A stretch of DNA of 64,000 bases from NCBI RefSeq assembly GCF_035590735.1, contig NZ_CP141595.1, positions 2,203,001-2,267,000 of the forward strand, given 5' to 3'. The translations under genes were made by a program, and so were the position numbers. Positions 27,692 through 36,401 of this stretch are shown piece by piece (within the stretch, counting starts at the first letter, position 1; each line of letters begins with the position of its first letter). Source of the DNA: Rossellomorea aquimaris. GTDB taxonomy: Bacteria > Bacillota > Bacilli > Bacillales > Bacillaceae_B. Below the pieces are notes generated by a model, which saw only the letters and a list, made by a program, of their open reading frames with translations, was not told the DNA's origin and made no database searches.

Positions 27692-28342
27692 GTGGAGAAA
27701 TGGATGAAATTTCTGGAGGTTAATGCACCTAGAATTCTTGATTTGACGATTGAGCATGCAGTGCTCGTCGGACTTGCGATTATCGTTGCCCTTTTAATCG
27801 GGATACCTTTAGGGATATATTTAACGACCAATGATTATTTGGCGGAGACGGTTTTGCAGATTGCGTCGGTTATGCTGACCATTCCCAGCATTGCCTTGTT
27901 TGGGGTGATGATTCCAATCTTTTCAATCATCAATCAGGGGATAGGGTTTGTTCCGGCCTTTGTGGCATTGGTTCTCTATTCGCAGCTTCCTATTATACGG
28001 AATACATATACTGCGATTCGAAATGTGAGCCCTGAGATGCGTGACGCGGCGAAGGGAGTTGGGATGAAGACTCATCAACGTCTGCTGCGCGTTGAGATTC
28101 CAAATGCATTTCCTGTAATCATGGCGGGGATCAGAACAGCCGTCGTCTTAAACATAGGAATCGGTGTAATTGCAGCTTATATCGGTGCTGGTGGCCTCGG
28201 AGTCCTTATTACTCAAGGGATTTCCAGAGGAGACAATTACTTAATAATTAGTGGTTCTGTAGCGGTGGCAATATTAGCGATGATTGCAGATGCAATCCTA
28301 TTATGGATTCAAAAGCGATACACACCAAAAAGCATTGCATAA
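27692..28342 (+). CDS. Glycine betaine/carnitine/choline ABC transporter permease 1 (OpuBB/OpuCB type)
   Basis: A 216-residue permease with about six helices. The EAA loop is visible: PEMRDAAKGVGMKTHQRLLRVEIPNAFPVI near residue 115, followed by GAGGLGVLI. Length and sequence match OpuB/OpuC-family permeases, which import quaternary ammonium osmoprotectants. GTG start behind AAAGGAGGG. The order here (permease, ATPase, permease, binding protein) differs from opuCA-CB-CC-CD of Bacillus subtilis. Confidence 0.93.
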   Translation: MEKWMKFLEVNAPRILDLTIEHAVLVGLAIIVALLIGIPLGIYLTTNDYLAETVLQIASVMLTIPSIALFGVMIPIFSIINQGIGFVPAFVALVLYSQLPIIRNTYTAIRNVSPEMRDAAKGVGMKTHQRLLRVEIPNAFPVIMAGIRTAVVLNIGIGVIAAYIGAGGLGVLITQGISRGDNYLIISGSVAVAILAMIADAILLWIQKRYTPKSIA

Positions 28343-28360
28343 AGTGGAAGAGGTGAAGAG

Positions 28361-29353
28361 ATGATTACATTTGATCATACAACGAAGACTTACGAAGGTG
28401 ATGTGACAGCGGTTAAAGGTGTCGACTTTACCGTTGAGAAGGGTGACATAGTAGTTTTATTAGGGCCATCCGGGTGCGGGAAAACCACCTTATTACGAAT
28501 GGTGAACAGGCTGGAATCGATTACAGATGGGAAAATCGTCATCGACGGCCAGGACTCAATGGACTTGAATCAAATTGAATTGCGGAGAAAGATCGGGTAC
28601 GTCATTCAGAGTAACGGTCTGTTCCCAAATATGACGATTGAGGAAAACGTCATGATTGTTCCCGACATGCTGGGCTGGGGCAAGAAGGAAAAGAAAGAGC
28701 GGTTCAATAAGCTGATGGAAATGATCGGACTTAGCGGAGATAAATTCGGTAAGAGATATCCACATGAATTATCCGGAGGACAACAGCAGAGAATCGGTGT
28801 CATTCGCGCGCTGGCAGCAGATCCTCCAGTAATGTTGATGGACGAACCGTTTGGGGCACTTGATCCAATCATTCGTGAAAAAATACAGGATGAGTTTCTA
28901 CAGATACAGCGTGAAGTGAAGAAAACAATTCTTTTTGTGAGTCATGATATCGATGAAGCGATTAAAATGGCTGACAAGATTGTTCTGTTGCGTGGAGGAG
29001 AAATCATGCAGTACGATACCCCATCAGAAATGCTTGTCCGTCCAAAAAGTGATTTTGTTTATGAGTTCTTTGGTAAAGATCGTGCCATTAAAAGTTTAAG
29101 TTTACATACGATTGAAAACTTGAAGAACATCATAGGCTTAGCTAACTTTGATGAATCCATTCCTGATACGAAAACGATCAATATTCGTCATGATCTTCGA
29201 AATACGTTGTCGATGCTATTAAATCAAGAAGCTGACCAGGTCATCGTGACGGATGACGCAGGTATTAAACAAGGGGCCATTACGATTGATCTTGTACAAA
29301 AATACTTACACTATGAGATCAAAGGAAAAACGAACCTGGATCAGAAAGGATGA
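28361..29353 (+). CDS. Osmoprotectant ABC transporter ATP-binding subunit
   Basis: A 330-residue ATPase: Walker A GPSGCGKTTL near residue 36, signature ELSGGQQQR near 134, Walker B PVMLMDEPFGALDP near 155, H-loop SHD near 190. OpuCA-type proteins carry two C-terminal CBS domains and are about 380 residues; here about 90 residues follow the ATPase core, enough for roughly one CBS-like unit (NTLSMLLNQEADQVIVTDDAG). The regulatory part is therefore short, and CBS-based ionic-strength sensing may be altered. Confidence 0.93.
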   Translation: MITFDHTTKTYEGDVTAVKGVDFTVEKGDIVVLLGPSGCGKTTLLRMVNRLESITDGKIVIDGQDSMDLNQIELRRKIGYVIQSNGLFPNMTIEENVMIVPDMLGWGKKEKKERFNKLMEMIGLSGDKFGKRYPHELSGGQQQRIGVIRALAADPPVMLMDEPFGALDPIIREKIQDEFLQIQREVKKTILFVSHDIDEAIKMADKIVLLRGGEIMQYDTPSEMLVRPKSDFVYEFFGKDRAIKSLSLHTIENLKNIIGLANFDESIPDTKTINIRHDLRNTLSMLLNQEADQVIVTDDAGIKQGAITIDLVQKYLHYEIKGKTNLDQKG

Positions 29354-29357
29354 TTTT

Positions 29358-30095
29358 GTGAATACAAAAAAGGTTGTCAGTAATGTTGTTCGGTATTTCG
29401 TATATGCACTGGTCATCCTTTTCTTTGCCTGGGCTATTAAAAATCAATACTTCGATTATATGTTCAGTCAATCAAAGACGTTTCTACTTTTATTGAAGCA
29501 GCATTTGCAGCTTGTTTTTGTTTCTTCCATATTAGCACTTATAGTCGCGGTACCAGCTGGAATCTTGATTACACGAAAGCAGTTCAGACGAGCAGAGTGG
29601 ATCGTGTCTAATACAGTCAATTTTGGCCAAACGATACCGAGTTTAGCGGTTCTAGCACTTATGATCAGTATATTAGGAATCGGTTTTAAAACAGCCATTT
29701 TTGCACTGTTTATATATTCTCTTTTACCGATTTACCGAAATACAGTTGCAGGTATTGATTCAATAGACGAGAACCTCATTGATGCAGCCAGAGGGATGGG
29801 AATGAAACCTTATCAAATCCTTTTCCGCATTGAACTTCCGAATGCAGCATACTCAATCCTGGCTGGAATCCGAACAGCGGTCGTGCTGAACATCGGAACA
29901 GCTGCCCTTGCCTATGTCGTCGGTGGTGGGGGATTAGGAGTATGGATTTTTACAGGTATTCAATTGTTCGATAATGGATACTTAATCTCAGGGGCCATAC
30001 CTGTTACAATTCTGGCGATACTGGTAGATTTACTACTGCGATTGGTGGAGAGAATCGTCGTTCCAAAAGGTACCAAACAAACATTAGAAATGTAA
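29358..30095 (+). CDS. Osmoprotectant ABC transporter permease 2
   Basis: A 245-residue permease, paralogous to the first. The EAA loop is DENLIDAARGMGMKPYQILFRIELPNAAYS near residue 140, followed by VGGGGLGVWIFTG. I start it at GTG 29358, with AAAGGA about 7 bases upstream. A longer reading would overlap the ATPase gene by about 100 bases and has no site. It is 4 bases behind the ATPase gene. Confidence 0.92.
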   Translation: MNTKKVVSNVVRYFVYALVILFFAWAIKNQYFDYMFSQSKTFLLLLKQHLQLVFVSSILALIVAVPAGILITRKQFRRAEWIVSNTVNFGQTIPSLAVLALMISILGIGFKTAIFALFIYSLLPIYRNTVAGIDSIDENLIDAARGMGMKPYQILFRIELPNAAYSILAGIRTAVVLNIGTAALAYVVGGGGLGVWIFTGIQLFDNGYLISGAIPVTILAILVDLLLRLVERIVVPKGTKQTLEM

Positions 30096-30118
30096 TTCAT
30101 AATCAGGAGGTGACGACC

Positions 30119-31024
30119 GTGAAACGGAATTCAAAGTGGATAGGGATCCTCATCCTGACTCTTATGCTAAGCGCCTGTTCAAACGTAGGAATAGGAGGCA
30201 AACAAATATCCGTTGGGGGGAAGAACTTTACGGAGCAATACCTTCTTTCTGAGATGACCGCCTTTTTATTAAAAGAAGAGGGTTTTAAAGTAAAACAAAT
30301 GAACAACCTTGGAAGCACGGTTGTTCGTAAAGCATTGGAAAACGAGCAGGTGGATATGATGTGGGAGTACACTGGGACTGCACTCATTACATATATGGGG
30401 CAAGAACCGATGTCAGACCCTGAGAAAACTTTTCAAAAAGTGAAGGGGCTTGATGCAAAAAGGGACATTCATTGGATGAATATGTCCAATGTGAATAATA
30501 CTTACGCGCTGGCTATGAATCAGGATCAGGCAAAGAAATTGGGTATTGAATCCATCAGTGATCTTGCTGAATATGTAAATAACAATCCTGGAGAATTAAC
30601 AATGGCGTCTGACGCAGAATTTGCGAATCGTCCGGACGGTCTTCCTGGAGTAGAGGAGTTGTACGGTTTCAAATTCGGTTCCGGACAGATCAAACAGATG
30701 GATCTCGGTCTGACGCAAAGGGCACTGAATAACCGCCAAGTAGATGTTTCGGTTGCCTTTGAAACAGATGCAACGATTGTAGACTATGACTTGGTAACGT
30801 TGAAGGATGATAAGAAATTCTTCCCGCCGTACCGGGCAGCTGTCAGCATAAATAAAAACGTTTATGAAAAATATCCGGAAATCAAAGATATTACGGCGAA
30901 ATTAGCCGATAAACTTAACAGTGATATTATGCGTGAACTGAATTACAAAGTGGATATCGAAGGGAATAGTGTATCCGTAGTGGCTCATGACTGGCTTGTT
31001 GAGAATGAGTTGATTAAAGAATAG
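30119..31024 (+). CDS. Osmoprotectant-binding lipoprotein (OpuCC/OpuBC type)
   Basis: A 301-residue extracellular binding lipoprotein. The start GTG 30119 is set by AGGAGG 8 bases upstream. The signal peptide ends in LSAC (Cys at about residue 19). The mature part begins with SVGGKNFTEQYLLSEM, characteristic of betaine/carnitine/choline-binding OpuAC-type domains, and holds VDMMWEYTGTAL. Ligand class is well supported; the exact ligand is not. Confidence 0.93.
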   Translation: MKRNSKWIGILILTLMLSACSNVGIGGKQISVGGKNFTEQYLLSEMTAFLLKEEGFKVKQMNNLGSTVVRKALENEQVDMMWEYTGTALITYMGQEPMSDPEKTFQKVKGLDAKRDIHWMNMSNVNNTYALAMNQDQAKKLGIESISDLAEYVNNNPGELTMASDAEFANRPDGLPGVEELYGFKFGSGQIKQMDLGLTQRALNNRQVDVSVAFETDATIVDYDLVTLKDDKKFFPPYRAAVSINKNVYEKYPEIKDITAKLADKLNSDIMRELNYKVDIEGNSVSVVAHDWLVENELIKE

Positions 31025-31038
31025 AACACACCTAAAAG

Positions 31039-31074
31039 AAAGAACTAAACCGTCTTTGGTTTAGTTCTTTTTTT
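31039..31074 (+). terminator. Terminator of osmoprotectant operon
   Basis: A perfect 13-bp stem (31039-31051 with 31058-31070) followed by Ts. Confidence 0.92.
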
Positions 31075-31179
31075 GAATATAATACCCACTTTATAGCTCA
31101 TCCGTCTAAGCACAAAACGGGGAAGTGAATAGTTTATAGTAATCACGTCTTTTTCCAAGGCAGCACTGGAGGAGTTTTC

Positions 31180-31917
31180 TTGAAACCTACTGTATCTATT
31201 GTTATACCTTTTTATAATTGTTCCTATGTCGATCAGGCGATTCGTAGTGCATTAAATCAATCTTATTCAAACATTGAAGTAGTTGTAATTGATGATGGAT
31301 CAACGAAAGAAGTTGAGAGGCTAACACCCTTTTTAAATCAAATTACCTACTTAAGAAAAGAAAATGGTGGAACGGCAACGGCTATAAATGAAGGAATAAA
31401 GAGAGCGAATGGAGAATATATCGCTTGGTTGAGTTCAGATGACTATTTCGATTATCTGAAGATAGAGAGGCAATTGGATTATATGTTACGAAGGGGGGCT
31501 AAGGCAAGCTTCCACAATTATGATGTTATTAACCAGACTAATGAAGTGTTGCTCCCCTTCATTGGAAAGAGATTTACCAATGCAGAAGAAATCTATCATA
31601 CCTTTTTGACTATCAATCCCGTCAATGGGTGTTCCATCATGGTTCATAAGGATGTGTTCAAAGATATAGGGTATTTCAGTACAGATCTTAAATTCACTCA
31701 AGATTATGAGATGTGGAACAGAATGTTAATCAATGGGTATGTCATATATTATTTAGATGAGGTGTTATTGAAATATAGATCACACCCTGAGTCGGGAACT
31801 AGTAAACATCCTGACAAATTGAAGAAGGAGGTATCCATTATTAAACAACATTATCATCAGAAGATACTTCATTATCTATCAGAAAATGGATCTGCATTGA
31901 AGAGCATCAGATTCTAA
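31180..31917 (+). CDS. Glycosyltransferase family 2
   Basis: A 245-residue GT-A fold enzyme: SIVIPFYNCSYVDQAIRSAL at the start, VVVIDDGS near residue 30, WLSSDD (the DXD-type metal site) near residue 87 and ED-like QDYEMWNRM near residue 172. It would add a sugar from a nucleotide donor to an envelope glycan. No membrane segment. TTG start behind GGAGGAG. It stands alone, and no partner is visible. Confidence 0.9.
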   Translation: MKPTVSIVIPFYNCSYVDQAIRSALNQSYSNIEVVVIDDGSTKEVERLTPFLNQITYLRKENGGTATAINEGIKRANGEYIAWLSSDDYFDYLKIERQLDYMLRRGAKASFHNYDVINQTNEVLLPFIGKRFTNAEEIYHTFLTINPVNGCSIMVHKDVFKDIGYFSTDLKFTQDYEMWNRMLINGYVIYYLDEVLLKYRSHPESGTSKHPDKLKKEVSIIKQHYHQKILHYLSENGSALKSIRF

Positions 31918-32150
31918 GAGATGAAAATGATCATGAGAATTTACTGGCCCCCTACTATCCTTTACCACATTCAGATTAGCGATCCATCCATATTTGGCAG
32001 CTTTAATTGCTCAGACAGACTCCTTAACCGAACCAGAAGAGCCACTCTTCTGGTATATTTATGTAGCATGTTATATTAATTCGTTTGTATATAATCCAGT
32101 GTCACATAAAGTGGGGGTGTTGCATATGTTTCGTAAAATGAGATTCGGAA
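31918..32150. other. Non-coding spacer with a 10-bp inverted repeat
   Basis: No credible gene. ACCAGAAGAG (32032-32041) pairs perfectly with CTCTTCTGGT (32045-32054) around a 3-base loop. It lacks a T-run, so it could be a weak terminator for the glycosyltransferase or a protein site. Confidence 0.45.
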
Positions 32151-32299
32151 GAAGCAATCGAACGTGTATATGATAAACTATCTTTAAACGGAACTGTGTT
32201 GATGCCCTTGGAGGAGTCTTCCTTTAGGGAGAAATCCGCCTGGGTTGAGGATCGGTTCGGTGTCTCATGCAGTTGAATTTATCGAAAATTGATGAATAA
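32151..32299 (+). pseudogene. Remnant of a PhnB/YjdN-like VOC gene, frameshifted
   Basis: The frame from 32151 reads EAIERVYDKLSLNGTVLMPL and then EKSAWVEDRFGVS, the C-terminal part of PhnB-like VOC proteins. It then breaks at base 32268-32270. Restoring one G gives SWQLNLS and a stop at 32297-32299, the normal family ending. The N-terminal half is missing. Confidence 0.75.
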
Positions 32300-32392
32300 T
32301 ATCAGACTCTCGACAAACTATTCTTCCTATACGGAAGTATAAATTGAGAATATAAATATAGTAAACATACTACATAAAAAGGAGGCATTTAA

Positions 32393-32965
32393 ATGAAAAC
32401 TGAAAAACAGAAAATGCTCGACGGTGAACTCTACGAACCATGGGACCCGCAATTAATGGAAGAGAGAAAACAAGCCCGTTATTTAACTCGCATGCTTAAT
32501 CAAACGACAGAAGAAGATGATGAGAAGAGAGTGGCTGCCATAAAAAGGTTGTTCGGATCTACTGGGGAAAGCATTTATTTAGAGCCTGACTTCAGATGTG
32601 ATTATGGATATAACATTCACGTCGGCAATCATTTCTTTGCTAATTTTAACTGTGTGATTTTAGACGTGTGTGAAGTCCGCTTCGGAGAAAATTGTATGCT
32701 CGCACCTGGAGTACATATTTACACAGCGACCCATCCAGTGAATCCGGTTGAGCGAAACAAAGGACCGGAATTCGGAAAGCCTGTCAAAATCGGAGACAAC
32801 TGCTGGTTCGGTGGAGGCGCAATCATTAATCCCGGAGTGACGATAGGTGATAATGTGGTAATTGCTTCAGGTGCAGTCGTGACAAAGGATGTCCCGTCTA
32901 ATGTAGTGGTGGGTGGAAATCCTGCCCGTATCATCAAGGAGATTGACTTGGAAGATAAGAGATAG
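32393..32965 (+). CDS. maa: Maltose/galactoside O-acetyltransferase
   Basis: A 190-residue left-handed beta-helix acetyltransferase. The N-terminal cap is the Mac domain ([20 protein letters not shown]). Hexapeptide repeats follow: [19 protein letters not shown], the catalytic His in YTATHPVNP near residue 108, and [24 protein letters not shown]. It transfers acetyl from acetyl-CoA to maltose or glucose, probably for detoxification or export. AAAGGAGG site. Confidence 0.94.
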   Translation: MKTEKQKMLDGELYEPWDPQLMEERKQARYLTRMLNQTTEEDDEKRVAAIKRLFGSTGESIYLEPDFRCDYGYNIHVGNHFFANFNCVILDVCEVRFGENCMLAPGVHIYTATHPVNPVERNKGPEFGKPVKIGDNCWFGGGAIINPGVTIGDNVVIASGAVVTKDVPSNVVVGGNPARIIKEIDLEDKR

Positions 32966-32983
32966 AGCGTTTTTACACATCAG

Positions 32984-33022
32984 AGTAAAGCAGCTGGAAC
33001 AGTCTATCCCAGCTGCTTTACT
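32984..33022. terminator. Bidirectional terminator
   Basis: A 14-bp perfect stem (32984-32997 with 33009-33022) between the convergent maa gene and the secreted-protein gene. Its right arm reaches the stop codon of the minus-strand gene. Confidence 0.85.
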
Positions 33023-33657
33023 TAAAACTTCTCCGGAAACTGCTTGACAATTCCTTCTGATAAGGCATCAGAAAGGAGAAGAATATGGGCCTTCCCATTA
33101 TCAAAGCTTTTAATGTTCCCTTTCCAGTCTTTCTTGATTCGTGTGACTGCTTCATCAGTGACGAATTGCAGGTGCATATATAACAGGTCTTTTAGCGCAT
33201 TTTCGGTCCAGTATGGATTTGCTTGTGCTAAGAATCCTGCAATGTCATCTGCATTTCGATACCATTCTTTGTTTAATCTCTCAACCTCTGCTTGCTTTCC
33301 ATTTTTAGCAGCATCAACGATTTTGCCTGCCAATACAATATGCTCAGTCAATAAATCAGCCAGCTTATTACCAGCCTCTTCACCGTAATAAGGTTTGATT
33401 GCGTTCCCGATGTCTTTCTGATTTTGAAGCAATCGTGCAAGCACCACATCCTGGTCACCTAATCCATCAACAGCACTAATAATATAGTTTCTGGTATAGA
33501 TAACATGATCGTTCCATAAAATTCTCATGTCTTCTTTTCCTTTCACGCTGGCTACACTTACACATTCAGCCTGCTTAGATTCAGCTGGAGTACTGAGTAC
33601 AGGTATTAATGAAAGTGTTATCATCACACCCATCACAAGAATTCCAATCTTTTTCAC
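33022..33657 (-). CDS. Secreted helical protein of unknown function
   Basis: A 211-residue protein. I start it at GTG 33657, because GGAGG lies just upstream and the signal peptide then begins immediately (KKIGILVMGVMITLSLIPVL). A longer reading would put 20 charged residues in front. The mature part is helical with WNDHVIYTRNYIISAVDGL and AIKPYYGEEAGNKLADLLTEH, a pattern I know from conserved Bacillus proteins of unsettled annotation. Probably exported to the cell-wall space. Confidence 0.8.
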   Translation of the reverse strand: MKKIGILVMGVMITLSLIPVLSTPAESKQAECVSVASVKGKEDMRILWNDHVIYTRNYIISAVDGLGDQDVVLARLLQNQKDIGNAIKPYYGEEAGNKLADLLTEHIVLAGKIVDAAKNGKQAEVERLNKEWYRNADDIAGFLAQANPYWTENALKDLLYMHLQFVTDEAVTRIKKDWKGNIKSFDNGKAHILLLSDALSEGIVKQFPEKF

Positions 33658-33741
33658 TAAAACTCCTCCATTCATTTGGCTTTCGCCTCTTATTATTCGC
33701 TTCTTTTCCCCATTCACTCATAGAAACCCAGTTGGTAAAAT

Positions 33742-33884
33742 GTGCTGATATATTTGAAATGGAAATCTGCGAAAGAGTAGATGTCACTTATTATCCTAGC
33801 GGGGAAGAGTTGACAACAACCTTTAGGCCAAATGAGGAGAGGGTGGTAAACAGTTTGCTGGGGAACTCCTCTTTTTGGGGATGA
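33742..33884 (+). other. Possible coding remnant
   Basis: The plus-strand frame reads MEICERVDVTYYPSGEELTT and ends at 33884 with a protein-like composition, but it has no ribosome binding site and no start near a promoter. I do not recognise it. Confidence 0.25.
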
Positions 33885-34003
33885 AATAAACTTGGGAAGA
33901 GTTCTATTTTTAGAAAAAAGGCTGTCCAATTTTTATAAAAACTCGTTGCTTGTCCTCACCTTCCGATCACTTTCGACATAAAGTATTCTATGGAGGTGAT
34001 GCA

Positions 34004-34135
34004 TTGGCAAGAAAATTTAAAGTGTATCTTTTTATCAGTCCACCAGTAACTCATTCCAAGTTTGACTTGGGATCTCCTTCTCTCTCAAATATGTACGTTG
34101 CACAGTTTGGGGTTACTCTTCGGCCCCTTGCTTAG
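34004..34135 (+). CDS. Small 43-residue ORF with a perfect ribosome binding site
   Basis: TTG 34004 stands 7 bases behind GGAGG in GGAGGTGAT (33992-34000). The peptide begins MARKFKVYLFISPP and has no recognisable domain. The ribosome binding site is the main support. The rest of 34136-34303 holds nothing I can name. Confidence 0.4.
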   Translation: MARKFKVYLFISPPVTHSKFDLGSPSLSNMYVAQFGVTLRPLA

Positions 34136-34303
34136 TAAGAGAACAATGGTTATAAGATCAACAGTTCATACTGAAAAAAATGAAGCGAGCACCAGTATGA
34201 AACTCCGCCGGTCAATTGAAAAAAAATGATGAATAAGTACGAGTTTACAGAAATAGAATAAAACCTATAAGAATGTTTCCTCCATAAATATAGAATCGTG
34301 CAT

Positions 34304-34338
34304 AAAAAATGTTCCCTTCTCTACAGGGAACATTTTTT
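34304..34338 (+). terminator. Intrinsic terminator upstream of the amidase gene
   Basis: A 14-bp stem (34304-34317 with 34325-34338), with A-run and T-run as part of the arms. It could end transcription from the small ORF at 34004. Confidence 0.75.
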
Positions 34339-34433
34339 CGTAATAAACAATAGGCACAAGTAGGAAAAGTCCAAGCAAGCTTGTCCATATGTGAATATAG
34401 TACTATATGTCATACTATTAGGAGGAAATAATA

Positions 34434-35849
34434 TTGAAAACTATATTGATTGATCCTGGTCATGGAGGTACTGATCCAGGTGCTGTTTACAATGGGAATG
34501 AAGAGAAAACCTTCAATCTCTTAACATCCCTTATTGTAAGGGACTTTTTATCGAAAAATTACAATGTGAATATTTTGATGACGAGAACTGGAGATGAAAC
34601 GCTATCTTTAACGGAAAGATCAAACCTCGCCAATCGTACTAATCCAGATTTCTACTTGTCCATCCATCACAATGCTGGAGGTGGAACCGGGTTTGAAAGC
34701 TATGTGTATAATGGCAGTGTTCCCTCCCAGACTATTACCTATCAAAGAATCATTCACGATGAAGTGACTTCAGCTATTAAGTCATCTTATAAAGTTTTTG
34801 ATAGAGGGAAAAAGAGAGCGAATTTTCATGTGTTACGTGAAACGAACATGTCTTCACTCCTATTAGAGATTCTATTTATTGATAATCCAAAAGATATTGC
34901 GTTATTGAACAACGCTACATTTAGAAACACTGTAGGAGTGGCTATCGCAATAGGTGTTGCAAAGGCTTTAGGTTTACCTGCGAAAATAGCGAATGAGAAA
35001 GAACTATTCAAAGTGATTGCTGGTTCATTTACAAAGCGTGAAAATGCTGAAGATCGGGTAAATGAGTTGAAAAGAAAAGGTATGAATTCATTCATTGATA
35101 TTGTGGTCGTCTTGGATAAAACCTATTACAGGGTCCAAACCGGTGCTTTTACAAAAAGAGTGAACGCGGAAAAACAAGTGGCCAGCCTAAAAAAAGCGGG
35201 TATTGAAGCATTTATTTTAGTAAGAGTCGACGATGATAACCCTAAGCCCCCTGTACCTTCTCCGACTGATCCGCCAAAACCGACACAGCCTCCTCAGCAA
35301 CCGGGAATACAGTATTCGATCCTGGGTACATCTGTATTACGAGCTGAACAACTAGATGACTTTGCGAGAACGGTTAACCAGTATGCTCCACTTTTAGGCA
35401 GATTCTATCTCTTTTACGGGAATCTTTATGGAATCAGAGGAGACGTAGCTTACGCTCAAGCTATACATGAAACCAACTATTTCAGGTTCACGGGACAAGT
35501 CAAACCAAATCAAAACAACTATGCAGGGATTGGAACTACCGGTCCTGGTAATGACGGAGCATCATTTAAGACTCCTGAAGAAGGGGTTCTTGCTCATATT
35601 CAGCATTTGTACGCATATGCATCAACCAATCCAATTCCCCAAGGTCAATCACTCGTGGATCCCCGATTTTCATTAGTAACACGAGGGAGCGCAAAAAACT
35701 GGACAGACTTGAATGGAAAGTGGGCAGTTCCAGGGACTACCTATGGACAAAGTATCCTTTCTATTTTTAATAGAAACATCCAAAATGCGATAAAAACAAT
35801 AGATGAACAAAAAATTGTGTTAAATGATACTCTTGGAAAATTGAAATGA
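34434..35849 (+). CDS. Amidase_3 - SPOR - SPOR - glucosaminidase cell-wall hydrolase
   Basis: A 471-residue bifunctional peptidoglycan hydrolase. Residues 1-180 are an N-acetylmuramoyl-L-alanine amidase: the zinc site DPGHGGTDPGA near residue 7, Glu in NEEKTFNL, SIHHNAGG near 77 and the catalytic Glu in LLLEILFIDNP near 142. Two SPOR repeats follow (FKVIAGSFTKRENAEDRV and YRVQTGAFTKRVNAEKQV, about 190-265), then a Pro-rich linker and, at 295-440, a glucosaminidase domain (AYAQAIHETNYF). There is no signal peptide. Bacillus CwlC, also signal-less and SPOR-bearing, lyses the mother cell; a similar sporulation role is likely. TTG start behind AGGAGG. Confidence 0.9.
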   Translation: MKTILIDPGHGGTDPGAVYNGNEEKTFNLLTSLIVRDFLSKNYNVNILMTRTGDETLSLTERSNLANRTNPDFYLSIHHNAGGGTGFESYVYNGSVPSQTITYQRIIHDEVTSAIKSSYKVFDRGKKRANFHVLRETNMSSLLLEILFIDNPKDIALLNNATFRNTVGVAIAIGVAKALGLPAKIANEKELFKVIAGSFTKRENAEDRVNELKRKGMNSFIDIVVVLDKTYYRVQTGAFTKRVNAEKQVASLKKAGIEAFILVRVDDDNPKPPVPSPTDPPKPTQPPQQPGIQYSILGTSVLRAEQLDDFARTVNQYAPLLGRFYLFYGNLYGIRGDVAYAQAIHETNYFRFTGQVKPNQNNYAGIGTTGPGNDGASFKTPEEGVLAHIQHLYAYASTNPIPQGQSLVDPRFSLVTRGSAKNWTDLNGKWAVPGTTYGQSILSIFNRNIQNAIKTIDEQKIVLNDTLGKLK

Positions 35850-35857
35850 TGATAGTG

Positions 35858-35886
35858 GAGTGCCTCGATGGATGGCACTCTTTTTG
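35858..35886 (+). terminator. Terminator of the amidase gene
   Basis: GAGTGCC (35858-35864) pairs with GGCACTC (35874-35880), followed by TTTTT. Confidence 0.8.
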
Positions 35887-35979
35887 GGTTGAAAGAGGAA
35901 CCAAAGTATATTTGTCTTTTTTTATCATAATACACTGCTCCAGAGTCAATACTAAACGTATGTTCGGGAGGTGAACCAG

Positions 35980-36294
35980 ATGGAAAAGAAGAGTTTTGAA
36001 CAGGTTTATGAAGAATACAAGAAGCAAGGTGAATTCCAGGCTAAAGTAGAAATGGCTCAGGAGCTTGCAACTGGCGCGGAACAGATTGTAGCCGTTCGCC
36101 GAAATGAGGATGACGATCTCATCGCTTTTAAAACCGAAAGTGGTAGAGAGCTGGATTATATCACTGCACTCGAAGAAGCAAAGTCAGGAAAACTGGCTCA
36201 TGTTGATGTGATTCACCGGTATGGCCGAGATGTCCTTCGCAGTGAACCCGACGGATTAAAAGAGAATAATCTTAGTGAACTTCCTTCTTTTTAA
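35980..36294 (+). CDS. DUF3892-like protein
   Basis: A 104-residue soluble protein. The core IVAVRRNEDDDLIAFKTESG, then LDYITALEEAKSGKLAHVDV and LRSEPDG, matches the small DUF3892 domain as I know it. Function unknown. ATG 35980 is chosen, with GGGAGGTG 6-7 bases upstream; GTG 35971 overlaps that site. Confidence 0.8.
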   Translation: MEKKSFEQVYEEYKKQGEFQAKVEMAQELATGAEQIVAVRRNEDDDLIAFKTESGRELDYITALEEAKSGKLAHVDVIHRYGRDVLRSEPDGLKENNLSELPSF

Positions 36295-36298
36295 AAAG

Positions 36299-36346
36299 AA
36301 TAAAATCGAGCATAAAACTTTGATTGGTTTTATGCTCGATTTTATT
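36299..36346. terminator. Terminator with a perfect 20-bp stem
   Basis: 36299-36318 pairs perfectly with 36327-36346 around an 8-base loop. It lies between convergent genes and is likely bidirectional. Confidence 0.9.
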
Positions 36347-36401
36347 AATGGAGGTATCCTTGATTATCAACACCGGTAATGAATAAATCCTCTTTCGACC
36401 C

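Noticed and set aside
29253..29357. N-terminal extension of the second osmoprotectant permease
   Set aside because: It overlaps the ATPase gene, has no ribosome binding site and is not hydrophobic; GTG 29358 has one.
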